From the NCBI RefSeq assembly GCF_003853705.1, contig NZ_QTQI01000033.1:1-64000 (forward strand): a stretch of 64,000 nucleotides of DNA. The letters are read 5' to 3'. The notes beneath the pieces were generated by a model. The model worked only from the letters and a program-made list of their open reading frames with translations, was not told the DNA's origin and did no database searches. The DNA is from Burkholderia sp. Bp8992. Lineage in GTDB: Bacteria > Pseudomonadota > Gammaproteobacteria > Burkholderiales > Burkholderiaceae. Shown here one piece after another: positions 1 through 8,006 of this stretch (the stretch's first letter is position 1; each line of letters begins with the position of its first letter). Both the position numbers and the translations under genes were made by a program.

Positions 1-75
1 CCGAGCGACTCGCGCGCATCGTGGATGACCTGCAGCACGGATGCCTCGTCGCGCACGTCGAGCGGCCGGCCGACC
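1..75 (-). pseudogene. Possible internal fragment of a short-chain dehydrogenase
   Basis: Read on the minus strand, the first 75 bases are open and give a peptide containing GRPLDVRDEASV and HDARESLG. This resembles the stretch of short-chain dehydrogenases after the second beta strand, where an Asp-Val pair contacts the cofactor. The frame runs off the left edge and is replaced around position 70-80 by Gly/Asn repeat DNA, so at most about 25 residues are visible. It may be a truncated gene or a rearrangement junction. The assignment rests only on local motif resemblance and is weak. Confidence 0.25.
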
Positions 76-418
76 GCACGGCAACGGCGACGGCGGTGGC
101 CATGGCACCGGTGGTCACGGCAATGGTGGTGGCAACGGCAATGGCAACGGCAGTGGTGGCGCTGGCAATGGTGGTGCCAATGGCGTTGGCAACGGCAACG
201 GCGGCTCAGGCAACGGTGGCGGTAACGGCAACGGTGGCCAGGGCAACGGCGGCAACAACGGCAACGGTGGCCACGGCAATGGCGGCGGCAACGGCAATGG
301 CAACGGCAGTGGTGGCGCCGGCAACGGCGGGCCCAACGGGGTCGGCAATGGCCACGGTACCGGCAACGGCAATGGCGGCGGTCACGGCAACGGCGGCTCG
401 TCCGGCGGCAACCACTGA
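41..418 (+). CDS. Gly/Asn-rich repeat protein, probably lacking its true N-terminus
   Basis: This 125-codon frame is almost entirely Gly and Asn from residue 13 to the stop, with GNGG and GNGNG units and a few Ser, Ala, His and Val. A block of about 24 codons occurs twice, near 131-200 and 287-356, offset by 156 bp. The frame is closed upstream by a TGA at 26-28, so only the ATG at 41 is available. The first dozen residues are Arg-rich and give no signal peptide. The expected secreted or cell-surface N-terminus is therefore missing, and the upstream DNA looks like an unrelated gene on the other strand. This is either the broken 3' end of a Gly-rich protein gene or a repeat tract. Function is unknown. 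Confidence 0.4.
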   Translation: MPRRARRAAGRPHGNGDGGGHGTGGHGNGGGNGNGNGSGGAGNGGANGVGNGNGGSGNGGGNGNGGQGNGGNNGNGGHGNGGGNGNGNGSGGAGNGGPNGVGNGHGTGNGNGGGHGNGGSSGGNH

Positions 419-445
419 CCGGACGCGTTGCCCGGCCGGGTGCCG

Positions 446-1291
446 TCAGAGCATCTCGAGCGCGCGCTTGCTGCGCGGCGGACGGAAGTACGCGTCAAGC
501 TGCGCGCGCTCGTCATCGCTCAATTCGAAATCGAGCGCGGCGCGATTGTCGCGCACGTGCTCGATCCTCGATGCCTTGGGGATCGCGAATACGCCCGGCT
601 GCGCGAGCACCCATGCCAGCGCGACGCGCATCACCGACACGCCGCGCAGCCGCGCAATCTCGTCGAGCGGCGAACGCTTCGGCAGCCGCCCGTGGTCGAC
701 CGGGCTGTACGCCATCGCCGGCATCCGGTGATCGGCGAGCCATGGCAGCAGGTCGAATTCCGGGCCGCGCCGCGCGATGTTGTAGAGGATCTGGTTGGTC
801 GCGCAGGCACCGCCGCCCGCGTCGTCGACGAGTTCTTCCATATCGGCCGTATCGAAGTTGCTCACGCCCCAGCGACGAATCTTGCCCGCTCGCTGCAGCG
901 CCTCGAAGCCCTCGACCGTCTCCGCGAGCGGCACCGCGCCGCGCCAGTGCAGCAGGTACAGATCGAGACGATCGGTGCGCAGGCGCTTGAGGCTCGCGTC
1001 GCATGCGGCGACGACGCCGCGCCGGCTCGCATGGTGCGGATAGACCTTGCTGACGAGGAACACGTCGTCGCGCAGGCCCGCGAGTGCTTCTCCGACCAAT
1101 TCCTCGGTCGCGCCGTCGCCGTACATCTCGGCGGTATCGACCAGCGTCATCCCGAGTTCGATGCCTTCGCGCAGCGCGGCGATCTCGTCCGCCCGGCGGG
1201 CCGGCCGCTCACCCATTTCCCAGGTGCCCTGGCCGAGCTTCGGAATCGTTTCGCCGTCCGGCAGGACGACCGTGGCGATCGTGTCAGTCAT
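446..1291 (-). CDS. Aldo/keto reductase
   Basis: A 281-residue cytosolic NADPH-dependent aldo/keto reductase with a TIM-barrel fold. The catalytic tetrad is visible: Asp52 and Tyr57 in VDTAEMYG, Lys82 in VSKVYP and His115 in LLHWRG. The cofactor end carries IPKASRIEHVRDN near residue 240, typical of the family. The length matches small bacterial members. The physiological carbonyl substrate cannot be read from sequence. It is transcribed away from the GntR regulator at 1458, with about 165 bp between the start codons, so shared control is possible but not shown. Confidence 0.9.
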   Translation of the reverse strand: MTDTIATVVLPDGETIPKLGQGTWEMGERPARRADEIAALREGIELGMTLVDTAEMYGDGATEELVGEALAGLRDDVFLVSKVYPHHASRRGVVAACDASLKRLRTDRLDLYLLHWRGAVPLAETVEGFEALQRAGKIRRWGVSNFDTADMEELVDDAGGGACATNQILYNIARRGPEFDLLPWLADHRMPAMAYSPVDHGRLPKRSPLDEIARLRGVSVMRVALAWVLAQPGVFAIPKASRIEHVRDNRAALDFELSDDERAQLDAYFRPPRSKRALEML

Positions 1292-1457
1292 GCGTTCCTC
1301 GTTGCGGATTCGTGGCCGCGCAGCGCGGCCGAATCATGGAATACGACGCGTCAGTGTAGTCAATCGGCACGCCGACGGCCTGTTGCACGGCAAAAACCGG
1401 CTATAACGGCACCGCATGATGACTTAGAATGGCCGCAACCTGATCGATACCCATTCC

Positions 1458-2204
1458 ATGAAGGCACCCACGGACGACCGGTGGCAGGACCTGCGCCCCG
1501 ACCCGGACAACGACACGCCGCTGTACCTGCAGCTCGCCCGCAAGCTCGGCGACGCGATCCACGACAACCGCTGGACAGCCGGCGAGGCCCTGCCTTCGGA
1601 GCGCGTGCTGTCCGATGCGCTCGGCGTGTCGCGCATCACCGCGCGCAAGGCGATCGCGCTGCTCGTCGAGCAGGGCTTGATCCGCCGCACGCAGGGCGCG
1701 GGCAATTTCATCCAGCCGCGCTACGAGGATCCGCTGTCGCGACTGTCGAGCTTCAGCGAAATGCTCGAGCGCCGCGGCTTCAAGCCGAGTTCGCAATGGC
1801 TCGCGCGCGAAATCCAGCCGGCGAACCGCGACGAAGTGATCCAGCTCGGGCTGTCGCCTGCCGCATCCGTTACACGCCTGAAACGCCTGCGCCTCGCCGA
1901 CGGCATCGTGATGGCCGTCGAGAACTCGACGTTCCCCGCGACGCTGATTCCCGATCCGCAAGCGATCGGCGGTTCGCTGTACAGCTATCTCGAAGCGCGC
2001 GGCACGCCGATCGTGCGTGCGCTGCAGCATTTCCGCGCGGTCAACGCGACCGACGAAATCGCCGAACAGATGGGCATCGCGCCGCACGACGCGCTGCTGC
2101 TGATCACGCGGATCGGCTATACGTCAGACCAGCGCGCCATCGAACTGACCGATACCTACTGCCGCAACGACTACTACGACTTCGTCGTCGAGCTGCGCAA
2201 GTAA
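1458..2204 (+). CDS. GntR-family regulator, HutC subfamily (UTRA domain)
   Basis: A 248-residue transcription factor. Residues about 20-90 form the GntR winged helix, including LPSERVLSDALGVSRITARKAI and the wing LIRRTQGAGNF. Residues about 105-245 form a UTRA effector domain ending in TDTYCRNDYYDFVVEL. HutC-type regulators usually sense amino-sugar phosphates, histidine intermediates or related small molecules. This one resembles NagR/YvoA-type proteins in layout, but no sugar genes lie beside it. Its neighbours are a divergent aldo/keto reductase and a convergent CoA-transferase, so its target is undetermined. Confidence 0.9.
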   Translation: MKAPTDDRWQDLRPDPDNDTPLYLQLARKLGDAIHDNRWTAGEALPSERVLSDALGVSRITARKAIALLVEQGLIRRTQGAGNFIQPRYEDPLSRLSSFSEMLERRGFKPSSQWLAREIQPANRDEVIQLGLSPAASVTRLKRLRLADGIVMAVENSTFPATLIPDPQAIGGSLYSYLEARGTPIVRALQHFRAVNATDEIAEQMGIAPHDALLLITRIGYTSDQRAIELTDTYCRNDYYDFVVELRK

Positions 2205-2232
2205 GGGCGGCCGCGCGGCCGGCGCTTGCCGC

Positions 2233-3624
2233 TCACAGCCAGCGCGCGACGTCGGTGCCGAGCGGCACGGGCGGCCGCGCGAACGCGGGCGGCGTGGCCG
2301 ACAAGCGCTCGGCCGGCCGCACGGTATCGAGCATGCCGAACGGCGATGCGACGCGATCGATCCGGTCGCGCACGTCGGCGGCCGCGAGGTCGGGCACACT
2401 CAAGCCGTCCGGCACGTTGCCGAACGACTGCAGCCAGCGCCCCGTCTGCGCGAGCGACATCCGCACAAGCCAGCTTCCGCCTTCGCTCGCCCGCCGCGCG
2501 AGCGCAATCATCGCGCCGAACGCCGCGAGATACCCCGTCGCGTGATCGAGCGCCTGGCACGGCAGGTGGCGCGGCGTGGCCGCATGGGCGGCCTGCTGCT
2601 CCTGCGATGCGATCCCGCTCGCCGACTGCACGAGACTGTCGAAGCCGCGCCGCTCCGCCCACGGCCCCGTGTGTCCATACGCCGAGATCGATACGTACAC
2701 GATGCCGGGCCGCCGCTCCGCCAGCGCGTGCGGCGCGAAACCGCGGGCCGCGAGCGCGCCGGGGCGGTACGACTGCAGGAACACGTCCGCATCGCGCACG
2801 AGCGCCTGCAGCCTAGCGACACCCGCCTTATCGCGCAGGTCGATCCACGCCGAACGCTTGCCGCGCCCGTTGTCGATCACCAGCGGTGCGATGTTCGGCA
2901 GGTGCGGCCCGTTGACGAGCAGCGTCTGCGCGCCATGCGACGCCAGCGTGCGACCCGCGACCGGCCCCGCGATGATGCGCGTGAGATCGAGCACGCGCAC
3001 GCCGGCGAGCGGCTGCCCGGATGCGCCACGGCCGATCGGCTCGACCGGCGCGTCGCCGATCCGCTCGATCTCGAACAGCGGCAGCGATGCGATCGCATGC
3101 GCCTGCCCGTGCGCCGCCCATTCGTCAGGTGTTCTGATCAATGCCGCGCACAGACCGGCCTCGGCCAGCGCGCTATCGAGCGCCGTGCCGTCCCATGTGC
3201 GGATCGCCGCGGCGACGTCGGCCCGCTGCGCGCCGCAACCGAGCACGTCGAGGATTCCGCGCAGGTGATGCGGGAAGTTCGCATGCAGCTGGATCCAGCG
3301 TCCGTCGCCCGTCTCGAAGAAGCCCGTCACCGGATGACGCAATTCCGGCGGCGGGCCATCGTCCACGCGCAAATAGCGTTCGCTGCGGAACGCGACCAGC
3401 GCATCGCACACCGACACGTCGACGGCTTGCGCGACGCCCGTGCGAAGCCGGTGGCACTCGGCAGCCGCGAGCCCGGCAGCCGCGATCGTGGCTGCCGCGA
3501 GCGCGCCGACATGAAACGTCGACGGCAGCGTCGGGTCCTGCCCCGTCACGTTCGCGCGGGCCAGCGCGTCGCGCTCGCCGCGTGCGAGTTGCCACAGATG
3601 CGTCAATGCGAATTCGGGCGTCAT
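2233..3624 (-). CDS. CaiB/BaiF family III CoA-transferase, segment order permuted
   Basis: A 463-residue member of the CaiB/BaiF fold. Its segments are in an unusual order. Residues 31-75 look like the second half of the Rossmann lobe (RTGVAQAVDVSVCDAL) and residues 100-200 like the C-terminal lobe (GDGRWIQL). The usual N-terminal signature PLAGVRVLDLTRIIAGP appears only at about residue 205 and is followed by a second catalytic-type segment. The likely nucleophile is Asp360 in QALDHATGY; the corresponding position in the first copy (STFHVGALAA, 35-44) lacks Asp. The enzyme should transfer CoA between carboxylic acids, acid unknown. It faces the GntR gene tail to tail (28 bp). Confidence 0.85.
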   Translation of the reverse strand: MTPEFALTHLWQLARGERDALARANVTGQDPTLPSTFHVGALAAATIAAAGLAAAECHRLRTGVAQAVDVSVCDALVAFRSERYLRVDDGPPPELRHPVTGFFETGDGRWIQLHANFPHHLRGILDVLGCGAQRADVAAAIRTWDGTALDSALAEAGLCAALIRTPDEWAAHGQAHAIASLPLFEIERIGDAPVEPIGRGASGQPLAGVRVLDLTRIIAGPVAGRTLASHGAQTLLVNGPHLPNIAPLVIDNGRGKRSAWIDLRDKAGVARLQALVRDADVFLQSYRPGALAARGFAPHALAERRPGIVYVSISAYGHTGPWAERRGFDSLVQSASGIASQEQQAAHAATPRHLPCQALDHATGYLAAFGAMIALARRASEGGSWLVRMSLAQTGRWLQSFGNVPDGLSVPDLAAADVRDRIDRVASPFGMLDTVRPAERLSATPPAFARPPVPLGTDVARWL

Positions 3625-3719
3625 GGTGAACGGAGCGCGATGGAGGGCACGGATTCGAGTCTAGAATTCGCGCCCGGCGCAATCAATCCGGATTGCGCGA
3701 ATCCACGTGCGGGCATGCT

Positions 3720-4088
3720 TCATGCGGCACGGCAGGCGAGATCGCGCACGACATCCGCCGGCTTCCTCCATATTCGTGCGAACGCCCCGCACGCTACGTC
3801 GGCAGCGACGCGGCCGCGCGGCGCCGGCCGTCGCGCCACGCGACGAGCGGCCGCCACCACGCGTGCGCAACACGCACGGCCGGCGCCGCGTGGCCCCGCG
3901 CTGATCCACACGCGCACGCCGGGCTCGAACGCCAGCGAATCGCCGGCGCCGAGCCAGTGGTCGTCGGGCCGGCCCTCGACCGTCACCCACGCTTCGCCGT
4001 CGGCCACCTGCAGTGCGGTGCGATCGACGATCCGCCAGCGTCCGGCCGGCTCGTCGCCGTCGATCACGTAAAGTCGCAGTTCGCGCAT
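3720..4088 (-). CDS. DUF2917 family protein
   Basis: A 122-residue protein beginning MRELRLYVIDGDEP. An upstream in-frame ATG exists, but the long Ser/Val/Pro extension it adds looks non-coding, so the start at 4088 is preferred. Residues about 1-70 form a small cupin-like beta unit with WRIVDRTALQVADGEAWVTVEG and DDHWLGAGDSLAF, the signature of DUF2917. The C-terminal 50 residues are Arg/Ala-rich without recognisable structure. DUF2917 members often accompany aminotransferase-like GntR regulators, but here the regulator is three genes away and of another subclass. Biochemical role is unknown. The divergent MFS gene starts 217 bp away. Confidence 0.7.
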   Translation of the reverse strand: MRELRLYVIDGDEPAGRWRIVDRTALQVADGEAWVTVEGRPDDHWLGAGDSLAFEPGVRVWISAGPRGAGRACCARVVAAARRVARRPAPRGRVAADVACGAFARIWRKPADVVRDLACRAA

Positions 4089-4305
4089 GGCAGCCTCCTG
4101 GTCGCACGGGTTCGATGGCACCAGTATTTCGGACAGTGGCGGCACACGGACAGATACGGCTGCAGACACTTTTGACTGAACTGTACTGGCCGGGCGACGG
4201 GGACGGCATCCGGTTGCCGGCATTCGCGTCACACCGGGCGCCGAACCTGCACGGCCCATCGGCTTTCCCTACAATGTCGGCTGTCCCGCGCCACCGCCTA
4301 CCCTC

Positions 4306-5742
4306 ATGTTCCAGCGTCCACCTGCCGTCGCCCCCGGCGAAAAGAACCTCACCGTGATGCTCTGGCTCGTTGCGACGGGCTTCTTCATGCAGACGCTCGA
4401 TGCGACGATCGTCAATACGGCGCTGCCGTCGATGGCCGCGAGCCTCGGCGAATCGCCGCTGCGGATGCAGTCGGTCGTGATCGCGTACTCGCTGACGATG
4501 GCGGTGATGATCCCGGTGTCGGGCTGGCTCGCCGATACCTTCGGCACGCGGCGCGTGTTCTTCAGCGCGATCCTGGTGTTCTCGCTCGGCTCGCTGCTGT
4601 GCGCGAATGCGCATACGCTCACGCAACTTGTCGCGTTCCGCGTCGTGCAGGGGGTCGGCGGCGCGATGCTGCTGCCGGTCGGACGGCTCGCGGTACTGCG
4701 CACCTTTCCGGCCGAGCGCTACCTGGCCGCGCTGTCGTTCGTCGCGATTCCCGGCCTGATCGGCCCGCTGATCGGGCCGACGCTCGGCGGCTGGCTCGTG
4801 AAGATCGCGTCGTGGCACTGGATCTTCCTGATCAACGTGCCGGTCGGCGTCGCGGGCTGCATCGCGACCTTCTACTCGATGCCCGATTCGCGCAATCCTG
4901 CCGTCGGCCGCTTCGACCTGAAGGGCTACCTGCTGCTGACGATCGGCATGGTCGCGATCTCGCTGTCGCTCGACGGGCTCGCCGATCTCGGCATGCAGCA
5001 CGCGGCCGTGCTCGTCCTGCTGATCCTGAGCCTCGCGTGCTTCGTCGCGTACGGGCTGTACGCGGTGCGCGCGCCGCAACCGATCTTCTCGCTCGAACTG
5101 TTCCGGATCCACACGTTCAGCGTCGGGCTGCTCGGCAACCTGTTCGCGCGGATCGGCAGCGGCGCGATGCCGTACCTGATCCCGCTGCTGCTGCAGGTGA
5201 GCCTCGGCTACTCGGCGTTCGAGGCCGGGCTGATGATGCTGCCGGTCGCGGCGGCCGGGATGTTCTCGAAGCGGATCATCACGCGGCTGATCACGCAGCA
5301 CGGCTACCGCAAGGTGCTGCTCGCGAACACGATCATGGTCGGCGTGATGATGGCGAGCTTCGCGCTGATGCGCGACTCGGTGCCGGTATGGGTGAAGGTC
5401 GTGCATCTCGCGCTGTTCGGCGGCTTCAACTCGATGCAGTTCACCGCGATGAACACGCTGACGCTGAAGGATCTCGGCACGGGCGGCGCGAGCAGCGGCA
5501 ACAGCCTGTTCTCGCTCGTGCAGATGCTGTCGATGAGCCTCGGCGTCACGGTCGCGGGCGCGCTGCTCGCGACGTTCACGGGCATGCTGCGCACCGTGAC
5601 ACCGAGCAATACGCTGCCGGCGTTCCACGCGACCTTCATCTGCGTCGGGATCATCACGGCCGCGTCCGCGTGGATCTTCGCGCAACTCGCGCCCGAGATC
5701 CGCAGCACCGCGCGCAAGACCGATCCGTCCGAGCGCGCGTGA
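4306..5742 (+). CDS. MFS drug exporter, DHA2 (14-TM) family, MdtD-like
   Basis: A 478-residue inner-membrane H+ antiporter with about 14 hydrophobic helices. Family motifs are clear: LDATIVNTALPSMA in TM1, GWLADTFGTRRVF (motif A, about residues 75-87), RVVQGVGGAMLLPVGR (motif B) and GPLIGPTLGGWL (motif C). This pattern is closest to MdtD/EmrB-like proteins of the DHA2 group, which expel hydrophobic compounds or metabolites. No membrane-fusion partner is adjacent, so it probably works alone. The substrate cannot be inferred. The gene is monocistronic as far as the flanks show. Confidence 0.9.
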   Translation: MFQRPPAVAPGEKNLTVMLWLVATGFFMQTLDATIVNTALPSMAASLGESPLRMQSVVIAYSLTMAVMIPVSGWLADTFGTRRVFFSAILVFSLGSLLCANAHTLTQLVAFRVVQGVGGAMLLPVGRLAVLRTFPAERYLAALSFVAIPGLIGPLIGPTLGGWLVKIASWHWIFLINVPVGVAGCIATFYSMPDSRNPAVGRFDLKGYLLLTIGMVAISLSLDGLADLGMQHAAVLVLLILSLACFVAYGLYAVRAPQPIFSLELFRIHTFSVGLLGNLFARIGSGAMPYLIPLLLQVSLGYSAFEAGLMMLPVAAAGMFSKRIITRLITQHGYRKVLLANTIMVGVMMASFALMRDSVPVWVKVVHLALFGGFNSMQFTAMNTLTLKDLGTGGASSGNSLFSLVQMLSMSLGVTVAGALLATFTGMLRTVTPSNTLPAFHATFICVGIITAASAWIFAQLAPEIRSTARKTDPSERA

Positions 5743-5933
5743 TGCGCGGCGCGCGCCGTTTCGGGGGCCGCACCGCCGTCGCGCGCACCATTGAGGTGCA
5801 TATCGCCCCGTCGATGCGCGCGTCGCAGCGCTCTTTCCCGTCCGCGACGCGCGGCCGCACGCGGCGCGATGCCGTGCATGCTTCTTGCTCGCCTATTCTC
5901 TAGGTAAACTGGCAGTCTTCCATCGGCGACATC

Positions 5934-7208
5934 ATGAGCATGATCGAAATCGATCCCCCCGGCTTTCAGCCGCCCCGCCCCGTCGCCGGCGACGACGGGA
6001 ACCGGCGCACCGTGCTGTACGGCGGCTACACCGTGTTCAGCGTGTTCCAGCCCGTTTTCTCGGTGTCGCACCGCCGCGCGATCGGCTATCACGCGTCGCT
6101 GCGCGCGCACGACGAGGAAAGCCGCCAGGTGGCATCGCACGAGGTGTTCACGCAGGCCGCGCGCCGCGGCGACCTGCTCGAACTCGGCCGGCTCGCCGAA
6201 TCGTTGCATCTCGGCAACTTCCACGCGTTCGACAGTCACGACGAATGGCTCTTCCTGAGCCTGCATCCGGCGGCGCTGATGGACACCATCTACAGCGACG
6301 CGCTGCTCGCGAACCTGAAGGCGCTCGGGCTGCCGCCGCACCGTGTGGTGCTCGAGGTGCCCGAGCAGGCCGGCGGCGAAACGCCGCGTTACGCGGCGAT
6401 CATCGACGGGCTGCGCAAGGCCGGCTTCCTGATCGCGCTGGGCGGGTTCGGCGCGAAGCATTCGAACATCGACCGCGTGTGGCACCTGCATCCCGACATC
6501 GTCACGCTCGACCGCGGCATCCTCGCGCAGGCAAGCGAGCACTCGCACCTCGAGCGCGTGCTGCCGGGGCTCGTGTCGCTGCTGCACGAATCCGGCCAGC
6601 TCGTACTGATGGGCGGCCTGTCGACCGAGCGCGACGCGCTGATCGCGCTCGAATGCGACGTCGATTTCGTGCAGGGCCAGTATTTCGCGGGGCCGAGCGT
6701 CGATCCCGTGCAACCGCAGGCCGCCGCGGGCTGCATGGATACGCTGTCGGCCGCGCTGCGGCTGCGCGTCGCGCAGCGCGAGCGCACGCAGGCGGAACGG
6801 CTCGCGCCGTATGTCGCCGCGCTCGAGGAAGCAAGCCAGAAGCTCGTCGCGGGCGAATCGCTCACCGACGCGGCCGTCGCCGTGCTGGGGCTGCCCGAAA
6901 CCGCACGCTGCTTCCTGCTCGACGCATCGGGACGCCAGATCGGCGACAACGTGCTCGCGCGCGGCAGCGTATCGCAGCGCGCGAAGCGCTTCCGGCCGCT
7001 GCTGCATTCCGAAGGGGCAAGCTGGGAGCGTCGTCCGTACTTCATCGACGCGATGCGCGCGCCGGGGCGCGTGCACCTGACGCCGCCCTACCTGTCGATC
7101 AACGAGGCGCACCTGTGCGTGACCGCGTCGATCGCGGCGCCCGCCGCGACCGGCATGCAGGTGCTCTGCGTCGACATCAACTGGGAAGCGGCGCTCAGCC
7201 GCGAGTGA
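5934..7208 (+). CDS. Degenerate EAL-domain protein with C-terminal PDC/Cache-like domain
   Basis: A 424-residue protein. Residues 35-255 follow the EAL phosphodiesterase fold, but the metal- and substrate-binding residues are gone: EALLR is HASLR (53-57), the Asn-containing strand is FLSLHP (107-112), DDFG is GGFG (170-173), the catalytic Lys of KID is Thr (TLD, 191-193) and the EGVE Glu is lost (MGGLS, 226-230). LEVPE (140-144) and VQGQYFAGP keep the scaffold. Residues about 290-420 resemble a PDC sensor (SWERRPYFIDAM, PPYLSINEAHLCVT). No membrane segment is visible, so the sensor-like part is cytosolic. It should not hydrolyse c-di-GMP; a binding or protein-interaction role is inferred. An alternative start lies at 5940. 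Confidence 0.85.
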   Translation: MSMIEIDPPGFQPPRPVAGDDGNRRTVLYGGYTVFSVFQPVFSVSHRRAIGYHASLRAHDEESRQVASHEVFTQAARRGDLLELGRLAESLHLGNFHAFDSHDEWLFLSLHPAALMDTIYSDALLANLKALGLPPHRVVLEVPEQAGGETPRYAAIIDGLRKAGFLIALGGFGAKHSNIDRVWHLHPDIVTLDRGILAQASEHSHLERVLPGLVSLLHESGQLVLMGGLSTERDALIALECDVDFVQGQYFAGPSVDPVQPQAAAGCMDTLSAALRLRVAQRERTQAERLAPYVAALEEASQKLVAGESLTDAAVAVLGLPETARCFLLDASGRQIGDNVLARGSVSQRAKRFRPLLHSEGASWERRPYFIDAMRAPGRVHLTPPYLSINEAHLCVTASIAAPAATGMQVLCVDINWEAALSRE

Positions 7209-7227
7209 GCGCGCCGGCGCGCCGCCT

Positions 7228-7833
7228 TCACGCGGCGCCGGCCGCCTTGCGCATGATCAGCCGGTGTACGCGCTTGCCGGACGAGGCGCTCACGACCTCG
7301 TGCTCGTCGATCACGTGCACGCCGGCGCCGAGCGCCGCATGCATCCGCGCCGAATCCAGTGCCGTGTAGAGACGGCCGCGCTCGTCGCGCAACGTGCCGT
7401 TTCCGGCCACCCGCCAACTCAGGTACAACGTGCCGCCCGGCATCAGCAGATCGGCCAGCCGCGCGGCGGCCGCCGCCGCATCGGCCTGTTCGAGATGCAT
7501 GACGACCGTTTCGCACAGCACGTTGCGAAACGCGCCGGACGGCACGCCGGCCAGCGCCGGCAGCACGGCGAGTTCGAAGGTCAGGCCCGGATGGTGCCGC
7601 CGCGCCTCGTCGAGCAGCGCGGCGCTCGCGTCGTAGCCGCGCACGTCGAAGCCGCGCGACGCGAGCCAGGCCGTATCGCGCCCCGCGCCGCAACCGACGT
7701 CCGCGGTCGGCCCCGGCGAGAAATGCTGTTCGAGCAGTGCGTACATGTCGTCGGGCGCGGCCTGGTCGAGCCAGTCCTGCGCGTATTGCGCGGCATGGGC
7801 GTCGTAGGCGTCGAGTGTCGGGCGATCCACCAT
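7228..7833 (-). CDS. Class I SAM-dependent methyltransferase
   Basis: A 201-residue soluble methyltransferase. SAM-binding motif I is ADVGCGAGRDTAWLA (about residues 44-58), followed by the acidic end of strand 2 in GYDASAALLDEA. Post-motif strands include NVLCETVVMHL and LLMPGGTLYLSWR. The compact size and the lack of an added domain suggest a small-molecule substrate, but none can be named. It lies downstream of the panE remnant and the Mpo1-like gene on the same strand and ends 20 bp from the convergent EAL gene. Confidence 0.85.
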   Translation of the reverse strand: MVDRPTLDAYDAHAAQYAQDWLDQAAPDDMYALLEQHFSPGPTADVGCGAGRDTAWLASRGFDVRGYDASAALLDEARRHHPGLTFELAVLPALAGVPSGAFRNVLCETVVMHLEQADAAAAAARLADLLMPGGTLYLSWRVAGNGTLRDERGRLYTALDSARMHAALGAGVHVIDEHEVVSASSGKRVHRLIMRKAAGAA

Positions 7834-7940
7834 GGCGAGTGCTCCGCATAGGCGTCGTATGACGCTCCCCGCATCTTAGCCGTTGCGCCCGGCCTGTGGT
7901 GCCGCGCGCGGCCCGCGCCGGCGATCGCGTGAAGCCGGGC

Positions 7941-8006
7941 TACGCGGCCGACGAGATAGCAGCCGATGGCGCCTGCACCGAACACGCAGACCGGCACATC
8001 AGACAT
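7941..8006 (-). pseudogene. 5' remnant of a 2-dehydropantoate 2-reductase (PanE/ApbA) gene
   Basis: Starting at the ATG at 8006, the minus strand reads MSDVPVCVFGAGAIGCYLVGR. This matches the N-terminal NADPH-binding strand and GAGAIG loop of ketopantoate reductases. After about 21 codons the similarity stops (RLHAIAGAGRA, then Arg-rich sequence) and no later KPR motif occurs before the methyltransferase gene. The start codon overlaps the end of the Mpo1-like gene at 7999, as expected for a former operon. I read this as a gene deleted after its first codons. The alternative is a coincidental short motif, which the start-codon context makes less likely. Confidence 0.55.

Noticed and set aside
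428-2545. 705-codon plus-strand open frame
   Set aside because: It runs antisense through the aldo/keto reductase and then out of frame through the GntR gene. Composition is Arg/Ala-rich with no domain; it is a GC-driven shadow.
3661-5685. 674-codon minus-strand open frame opposite the MFS gene
   Set aside because: Rich in Arg, His, Asp and Gln, as expected of the antisense of a hydrophobic GC-rich gene. No motif or ribosome-binding site supports it.
5304-7112. 602-codon minus-strand frame opposite the EAL gene
   Set aside because: Antisense shadow; the plus-strand frame carries the recognisable EAL and PDC-like features.
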